From Methanosarcinales archaeon (GTDB lineage Archaea > Halobacteriota > Methanosarcinia > Methanotrichales > Methanotrichaceae), in NCBI GenBank assembly GCA_013415595.1, contig JAAEEW010000023.1, forward strand, positions 1 through 17,246: a stretch of 17,246 nucleotides of DNA, given 5' to 3'. Below, one piece after another: positions 12,765 to 17,246 of the stretch. The number at the start of each line of letters is the position of its first letter. Position 1 is the stretch's first letter. The position numbers and the translations under genes are program-made. Below the pieces are notes generated by a model, which was not told the origin of the DNA, did not search any database, and worked only from the letters and a program-made list of their open reading frames with translations.

Positions 12765-14609
12765 TCACTCCTCCGGGGTGGGCAGCATGTAGTTGATATC
12801 CTCGGTGGGGTGGCGGTAGAGCCTGGCCCCCTGCCGCTTCTGGTCCAGGATGTGGCCGATCATGCCGATGGACCGGCCAAGGGCGAAGAGGCCGTTTAAG
12901 TAGCCGTGCTTCACCACGTCATCGATGTCCTGCTTGCTGAAAATGTCACAGGAGGACATCAGGTCCAGGAACAGGATTCCGATGCAGCCGTCCACGTTCA
13001 GGATCAGGTTGCCCTTCTTGGCGGTGGTGATGGACTCCACCTGCAGGGCGTAGTTGAGAAGGTCGGTGCGGGCGAAGTTCTTCCGGGCGTAGCTGATCAG
13101 AAGCTGGACCCTCATGTCCGGATTCTTGACGCTCTTTATGCGGTGGCCTATTCCCGGGATGTTGATGCCCTTGCGCTTCATCTCCGTCACGAACTGCTCC
13201 GGAGTTAAGCCCGACTCGTAAGCCATCTTGAACTCCCTGGCCGCGTCGTCGATGGCTCCGCCGAAGCGGGGGCCGATGGTGAGCAGGCCGCTGGCAAGCG
13301 AGCTTATCAGGTCCTTGCCGGCGCAGGAGGCAACGATTGAGTTGTGGGCCGCCGATACAGCAGGACCGTGGTCGGCCACGATCTGCAGCACCAGCTCGAT
13401 GAACCGGGAGGCGTAATCGGGAAGCTCCTTCTTAAACCACAGGAGGCCGATCACCCCGCCGATGCCCATGTTCTGCTCCAGCACGTCGCTGATCTTCTTG
13501 CCGGCGTAAAGCAGCTCCTCGCCGCTGTCGTCGGATATGGTGCATATGAAAGTGGTGGGCCTGCGGATCAGGCCGGTGGAAAGGGCCTTGCCGTAGTCCA
13601 CGGGGATGGTGGGCACGTCGGGCTCGGCGAACTCCTTGACCTTGCCCTGCTCCTTCACCATCTGGTAGACCCTGGCCACCACATCTCCGTAGTCGTCAAA
13701 GGAGTTGGGGACGTGGGCTCCAGCCTCGGCAAAGGCCTGGTTCTTGGCCCGGGCGGTCTCCTTCTCCGTGTCCGCCTTGGCTCCGGCGTGGCCGAACTGG
13801 ACGCTTCCCGGGAGCATGGTGGCGCAGGTTCCGGTGACCCAGGCCACCAGAGGCTTGGTGATCTTGCCGGCCTTCAGAGCCTCGATGATCCGGTACTCGT
13901 CCTCTCCGCCCAGCTCCCCCAGGCAGGCGATCATGGCTATCTCCGGATTGGCCTCGAACCTCAGTATGTGATCCAGCATGGTGGAGCCGGGGTAGCGGTC
14001 TCCTCCGATGGCCATTCCCTCGAAGATGCCGTTGGAGTTGCGGGAGATTATGTTGAAGGCCTCGTTGAGCATGCCTCCGGACTTGGAGACGAATCCCACA
14101 CATCCCGGCCGGTACAGCCTGGAGGCCACGATGTTCTCGATGGTCCCGGCGGTGTTCCCGATCCTGAAGGCTCCGGCCACCAGCCCGCCCACGGTGGCCG
14201 GGCCGATGATGGTCTTGCCCTTTTCCCGGGCGGTGGCGGCCATTATCCGGGCCTGCCTCTCCGGAACGCCCTCGGCGATGACGGCCACGGTCATGATGGA
14301 GTCCTGATCCATGGCCTCCATGGTGGTCTCAAAGGCCGACCGGTGGGATGCGAAGTTGACCATCACGTCCACCTGGGGGTGTTTGGCCACCGCATCCGGG
14401 ATGGTGCGGTACATGGGAAGCAGGATCTCCCTGGTGCCCCAGAAGACCTTGTGGATCCCGGCCCGGCTGGGATTGATTATGGCGGCGACGCTTGGCGTCT
14501 CCCGGCGGCTGATGTAATCGAAGTCCAGCATCCTCTGGATGGCGTTTACCTGGTATCCGTAGACGAAAGATTGAGTGTTCCTGTCGAAGAGCGAGTAGTT
14601 CTCCCTCAT
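12765..14609 (-). CDS. aclA: ATP-citrate lyase, catalytic subunit with citrate synthase domain
   Basis: The 614-residue product matches the larger subunit of two-subunit ATP-citrate lyase, as in Chlorobium (about 610). The first half is succinyl-CoA-synthetase-alpha-like, with CoA-binding KSGGMLNEAFN near 176-186 and the phosphorylated histidine H274 in FGHAGAKAD. The second half is a citrate-synthase-like domain with H422 (SAAHNSI), H489 (PGIGHRIKS) and D540 (LNVDGCIG), equivalent to the citrate lyase/synthase catalytic triad. All catalytic residues are present, so it should be active. The enzyme interconverts citrate, CoA and ATP with acetyl-CoA, oxaloacetate, ADP and phosphate. The gene starts 3 nt after aclB, with its GGAGG inside the aclB end. 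ACL is best known from the reductive TCA cycle; in a methanogen it may instead supply citrate. Confidence 0.95.
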   Translation of the reverse strand: MRENYSLFDRNTQSFVYGYQVNAIQRMLDFDYISRRETPSVAAIINPSRAGIHKVFWGTREILLPMYRTIPDAVAKHPQVDVMVNFASHRSAFETTMEAMDQDSIMTVAVIAEGVPERQARIMAATAREKGKTIIGPATVGGLVAGAFRIGNTAGTIENIVASRLYRPGCVGFVSKSGGMLNEAFNIISRNSNGIFEGMAIGGDRYPGSTMLDHILRFEANPEIAMIACLGELGGEDEYRIIEALKAGKITKPLVAWVTGTCATMLPGSVQFGHAGAKADTEKETARAKNQAFAEAGAHVPNSFDDYGDVVARVYQMVKEQGKVKEFAEPDVPTIPVDYGKALSTGLIRRPTTFICTISDDSGEELLYAGKKISDVLEQNMGIGGVIGLLWFKKELPDYASRFIELVLQIVADHGPAVSAAHNSIVASCAGKDLISSLASGLLTIGPRFGGAIDDAAREFKMAYESGLTPEQFVTEMKRKGINIPGIGHRIKSVKNPDMRVQLLISYARKNFARTDLLNYALQVESITTAKKGNLILNVDGCIGILFLDLMSSCDIFSKQDIDDVVKHGYLNGLFALGRSIGMIGHILDQKRQGARLYRHPTEDINYMLPTPEE

Positions 14610-14612
14610 GGC

Positions 14613-15875
14613 TTAAGCCTCCTTAAGGGCCAGGGGCACAATCCTGGTCATGTGAGTCTCCGGTCCGAATACCTCGATAGGCACGCCCAGCTCAGTGCCC
14701 AGACGACGCATGAGCTTAAGCCCCTCCTCGTAATTTGGACCCCCTCTGCGAACGTAAATCTTGACCCCGTGCTCCTTGAGCTTGACCCGGTACTCCCGAA
14801 GGGCCATTACGATGCCCTTGAAGGTGTTGGCCACGTCGGTGAAGTTGGCTATGGCCCCCCCGATCAGCAGGATCTTGCCCCGGGGGTCCTTCTCCCTGGT
14901 CATCAGGTCCAGGATGGTCTTGGTGTAGTGATAGGTCTCCTCTGTGTTCGGATCGCCGCTGTACTCGCCGTAGTTGGCCAGCTCGCCGGCGAACCCCAGG
15001 TCGCTGATGGTGTCGGTGTAGATCACGCTGGCCCCTCCGCCGGCGATCATGGTCCACACGTGGCCCCTGGGATTGAGAATGGTCAGCTTCAGTGATGCGC
15101 CGGTCTTGGCATCGATGTCCTTGATGTACTGCTCCTCCGGGCTAAGGCTCCGGCCGAAGGGCTCGGGGAACTCCAGATCTCCCCACTTCTTCCGGCACCA
15201 GAACTCCTCGGCATCGTCCAGCTTGGCCACCATGTCCAGGGGAATTATGGAGCCGTCGACCAGGGTGAACGGATTTATCTCCAGGTAGGCAAAGCCGCAT
15301 TCTGAATAGAATTTGAACAGGGCCTCCACAAACCTGGCCATCTGCTCCTTCCGGTCGCCCAGGGATGCGGGCATCCTGGACAGCAGATCGGCCTTATCGA
15401 TGCCCTTGAGGGTGTCCACGTGGATGCGGGCCACCTGATCCCATTTCTCCTCCACACAGACCCCACCCTCTGTGGAGAAGAAGATGTTATCCCCTTCATA
15501 GTCGGAGCTGATGGCCACGTAGAGCTCCTCTTCGTGGGGAATGTAGGGCTCGATCAGAAAATGAGTAAGCATCCCTGCCGTATTGCCCACCACGGCCTCG
15601 GAGCCCATTTTCTCCTCGATGTACTTCCTGGCCTGCTGCCAGGTGGCGTCCAGGAGGACCAATCCGTGGGCCCCTCGCTTTCCGAAGAGCTGGTCCGGCT
15701 TGACCACCAGCTTTTTCTTTGTAAGCCAGAGGTTCTCCGCTGCCATCCCGTCAAGATCGGTATCCGGACCTGCCAGGGCGACCTCGCCCTTATAATTGAA
15801 ATCATTGAGGTATTCGGGGAGGAGTCTGGCCAACATCCTCTTTGCGTCGAATTCCCTTATGCCTCTCTGTGCCAT
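14613..15875 (-). CDS. aclB: ATP-citrate lyase, ATP-grasp (beta) subunit
   Basis: The 420-residue product is the succinyl-CoA-synthetase-beta-like subunit that binds ATP and citrate. It begins MAQRGIREFDAKRML. The ATP-grasp fold shows in KKLVVKPDQLFGKRGAHGLV, FAYLEINPFTLVDGSIIPLD (metal and ATP ligands) and, at the C-terminus, LIGGAIANFTDVANTFKGI, the flavodoxin-like citrate-binding domain. Length fits the family (about 400). The frame is open to a TTG at 15881, but the ATG at 15875 has AGGTGG 7 nt upstream and a family-like N-terminus, so 15875 is preferred. It is first in the operon aclB-aclA-aconitase-like-PHP, divergent from the methyltransferase gene. A near-promoter palindrome sits about 40 nt upstream. 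Confidence 0.95.
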   Translation of the reverse strand: MAQRGIREFDAKRMLARLLPEYLNDFNYKGEVALAGPDTDLDGMAAENLWLTKKKLVVKPDQLFGKRGAHGLVLLDATWQQARKYIEEKMGSEAVVGNTAGMLTHFLIEPYIPHEEELYVAISSDYEGDNIFFSTEGGVCVEEKWDQVARIHVDTLKGIDKADLLSRMPASLGDRKEQMARFVEALFKFYSECGFAYLEINPFTLVDGSIIPLDMVAKLDDAEEFWCRKKWGDLEFPEPFGRSLSPEEQYIKDIDAKTGASLKLTILNPRGHVWTMIAGGGASVIYTDTISDLGFAGELANYGEYSGDPNTEETYHYTKTILDLMTREKDPRGKILLIGGAIANFTDVANTFKGIVMALREYRVKLKEHGVKIYVRRGGPNYEEGLKLMRRLGTELGVPIEVFGPETHMTRIVPLALKEA

Positions 15876-15915
15876 CTTCAAACCACCTTCCCCTTTGCAA
15901 TGCGTTTCATCCTTT

Positions 15916-15927
15916 AGAAAGCTTTCT
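15916..15927. promoter_or_regulatory. 12-bp perfect palindrome between divergent acl operon and methyltransferase
   Basis: AGAAAGCTTTCT is a perfect palindrome 41 nt ahead of the aclB start and 70 nt ahead of the methyltransferase start. On the minus strand it blends into TTTCTAAAGG, the only TATA-like sequence for aclB. A dimeric regulator binding here could control the acl operon, but this is inference. Confidence 0.4.
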
Positions 15928-15964
15928 GGGAGGAAGAATCCTTCCGCCAGGCGTGAAAGAAAAA

Positions 15965-15974
15965 CTTACATAAT
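15965..15974 (+). promoter_or_regulatory. TATA-like box for the methyltransferase gene
   Basis: CTTACATAAT is centred about 27 nt ahead of the ATG at 15997, which predicts a leaderless mRNA and fits the absence of a ribosome binding site. Confidence 0.45.
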
Positions 15975-15996
15975 TGTCTGGCCGTTCGTTTCATAC

Positions 15997-16992
15997 ATGA
16001 AATGCCCCACCTGCGAAAAGGATTGCCTCCAGCCCGCCGCCCAGGTGCTTTCCGGCATCGACAGCCTCTACATGGCCTGTCCACGCTGCCCGCCCGAGCC
16101 CAACCTGGACAAAGGAGCACCCCTAAGAGAGCTACCCCGGACGGCAAATCGCTGTCCATCCTGCGGACGGGCCCCGCTCGATCTGGTTATGCTTGAAGCC
16201 CTGGATGTCATGGTGGAGTGTGGCATTCGCGACGCCGGGGAGAGCCTGAGGAGCGTGGGCACCCCTCTGGTGGAGATCGGGTTTCCTATGGCCTATCCGC
16301 CCCGGCTGGGGGGGAGGAGCCTGATAATCGTGGGAGACAGGCTGACCGGGGAGGCGGCCTCCAGGCTGATGGAGATACCGGAGATCAAGGGGGTGATCCA
16401 GAGCGCCGGGATTCCGGGGGTGGTGGACCGGAGCCGGGGCAGCCGGGAGGGTGAGCTGCTGGCCGGCTGCGACCTGCGGGCGGACCTGGTGCAAAGCGCC
16501 TTTGGAGACCTGCTGATCTACAAGAGCCAGGCCCGCATTCACATCGAGTTCTCCCGACAGGGCGCGCCCAAGGTCAGGATCGTGGAGAGCCTGTTCTTCG
16601 GCGGGGCATTCAAAGAGGTGGTGGACGGCTACTGCGGCCCGGGGACCCTGGGGCTGGTCTGTGCCCTGGCCGGGGCCAAAAGGGTGGTCTTGAACGACAT
16701 CTGGCTCCCGGCCGTTGAGAACGTGATGATGAACCTGGAGGCCAACCGTGACCTGCTGGGCATACAGGAGATCCAGCGTCCGGAGGCGGCCGTCTCACTG
16801 GTGGGTGGCTCGCCGGTCCTGGTCGGCCTGGCCACGGGAGACTGCCGGATAGAGGTATACCACGGGGACTTGAGAAAGCTCTTCCACCGGGCGGGGCCGG
16901 CGGACCTGTGCCTGATCGATCCCTTCCCCGGATCGGACACCCGGGAGGCGGAGAGGGCCTGCAGCTCCTGCCGGAAGATAGTAATAATATAA
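15997..16992 (+). CDS. Zinc-ribbon class I SAM-dependent methyltransferase, probably RNA-acting
   Basis: The 331-residue product starts MKCPTCEKDC and has three CxxC pairs in its first 60 residues (C3/C6, C28/C31, C53/C56), likely one or two zinc ribbons. A central domain of about 140 residues without recognised motifs follows. The C-terminal part is a Rossmann-type methyltransferase: motif I VVDGYCGPGTLGLVCALAGA from about residue 207, an acidic motif II VVLNDIW, and a catalytic-like DPFPGSD from D308. DPF(P)G resembles the DPPY/DPFG motif of N-methylating RNA enzymes such as Trm1 and Trm11. No exact family is recognised, so the target (tRNA, rRNA or other) is not assigned. The frame is open upstream of 15997, but the TATA position and the Cys-rich start favour this ATG. 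It diverges from the acl operon. Confidence 0.75.
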   Translation: MKCPTCEKDCLQPAAQVLSGIDSLYMACPRCPPEPNLDKGAPLRELPRTANRCPSCGRAPLDLVMLEALDVMVECGIRDAGESLRSVGTPLVEIGFPMAYPPRLGGRSLIIVGDRLTGEAASRLMEIPEIKGVIQSAGIPGVVDRSRGSREGELLAGCDLRADLVQSAFGDLLIYKSQARIHIEFSRQGAPKVRIVESLFFGGAFKEVVDGYCGPGTLGLVCALAGAKRVVLNDIWLPAVENVMMNLEANRDLLGIQEIQRPEAAVSLVGGSPVLVGLATGDCRIEVYHGDLRKLFHRAGPADLCLIDPFPGSDTREAERACSSCRKIVII

Positions 16993-17047
16993 ATAATTTT
17001 AATATTGTATAAACCGCCGCAGGTTGATCATTTGACGGCCATATCAG

Positions 17048-17058
17048 TAATATAAATA
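17048..17058 (+). promoter_or_regulatory. TATA-like box ahead of the terminal repeat ORF
   Basis: TAATATAAATA is a strong archaeal TATA match with a predicted start near 17078, leaving a leader of about 50 nt before the ATG at 17129. The leader holds several ATCGG/GGATATCGG short repeats. Confidence 0.45.
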
Positions 17059-17128
17059 AGAACGCGGAGGTATCGTACCTGGGAATCGGATAGGATATCG
17101 GGTCGGAGATCGCATTCGGATATCGGCG

Positions 17129-17246
17129 ATGATGGATCAAAACGCCCGCAGGATAATGAAACCAGTTAAAACAGTTAAATCAGTCGAATCGGCCAAATCT
17201 GCCAAATCTGCCAAATCAGTCAAATCAGTCAAATCCGCCCTTTTAA
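17129..17246 (+). CDS. Partial ORF encoding Lys-Ser-Val/Ala repeats, unknown function
   Basis: From tandem ATGs at 17129 and 17132 the frame stays open for 39 codons to the window end. After MMDQNARRIMKP it is built of the tripeptide K-(S/T)-(V/A), one copy with Glu for Lys. The result is a highly basic, disordered stretch. Such tails occur at the N-termini of DNA- or RNA-binding proteins, but the folded part, if any, lies beyond the window. There is no clear ribosome binding site. The repeats could be non-coding, since a second frame is also open through them and ends in TAA at the last three bases. Confidence 0.4.
   Translation, partial: MMDQNARRIMKPVKTVKSVESAKSAKSAKSVKSVKSALL
17165..17236 (+). 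repeat. Tandem 9-bp repeat, eight units
   Basis: Eight consecutive 9-nt units with consensus GYCAAATCW run without interruption and continue past 17236 as a partial unit (GCC). Units differ mostly at positions 2, 3 and 9; two neighbouring ones are identical (GCCAAATCT). Because the period is a multiple of three, length changes keep the reading frame. Confidence 0.9.

Noticed and set aside
13344..15095. 583-codon open frame on the plus strand opposite aclA and aclB
   Set aside because: It is antisense to two fully recognisable enzymes. Its Gly/His/Asp/Val-rich translation is the usual complement of GC-rich coding DNA and shows no family motif.
17165..17246. Possible CRISPR array at the window end
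   Set aside because: The units are contiguous 9-mers with no spacers, so this is a simple tandem repeat.

Overview
The window looks like a piece of chromosome from a GC-rich methanogenic archaeon. Archaeal hallmarks are an archaeal-type S-adenosylmethionine synthetase, a replication factor C large subunit with a C-terminal PCNA-binding motif, an archaeal FAD synthetase (RibL type), an archaeal/eukaryal-type phosphopantetheine adenylyltransferase, a free-standing pyruvate carboxylase biotin-carboxylase subunit, and TATA boxes about 25 nt ahead of leaderless or short-leader starts. A GC-rich Methanothrix/Methanosaeta-type (Methanosarcinales) methanogen fits best, but this is inferred from gene content and composition, not from a marker-gene comparison.

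Layout. Bases 1-94 are the right end of an IS200/IS605-family element: the last 29 codons of a TnpB-like protein and the hairpin of the element end. Bases 95-1325 are gene-poor, with one convincing 43-residue single-span membrane protein (524-655) followed by a terminator, and one weaker 48-residue ORF on the minus strand. Get3/ArsA-type ATPase (minus) and SAM synthetase (plus) then diverge from a shared 134-bp promoter region. SAM synthetase converges on rfcL (minus), which follows a flavin-binding pyridoxamine-oxidase-fold protein. An Hfq-like Sm protein (minus) is divergent to a plus-strand run: pycA overlapping birA, then a JAMM metalloprotease overlapping ribL, then coaD. From 10848 to 15875 a tight minus-strand operon reads aclB, aclA, an aconitase-superfamily large subunit and a PHP phosphoesterase. 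Divergent from it is a zinc-ribbon class I methyltransferase. The window ends inside an ORF made of Lys-Ser-Val/Ala tripeptide repeats.

How the genes fit together. PycA, with a PycB subunit not in this window, makes oxaloacetate and BirA biotinylates PycB. The acl operon encodes both subunits of ATP-citrate lyase with all catalytic residues, followed by an aconitase-family subunit. Together they suggest an oxaloacetate-citrate-isocitrate route, possibly with the lyase working toward citrate in place of citrate synthase. RibL (FAD) and CoaD (CoA) are adjacent nucleotidyltransferases for cofactor synthesis.

The most unexpected feature is that two genes, ribL and the aconitase-family gene, have no usable ATG, GTG or TTG at their conserved N-termini. 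Each instead has a CTG at the expected position, 7-8 nt after a strong Shine-Dalgarno sequence.
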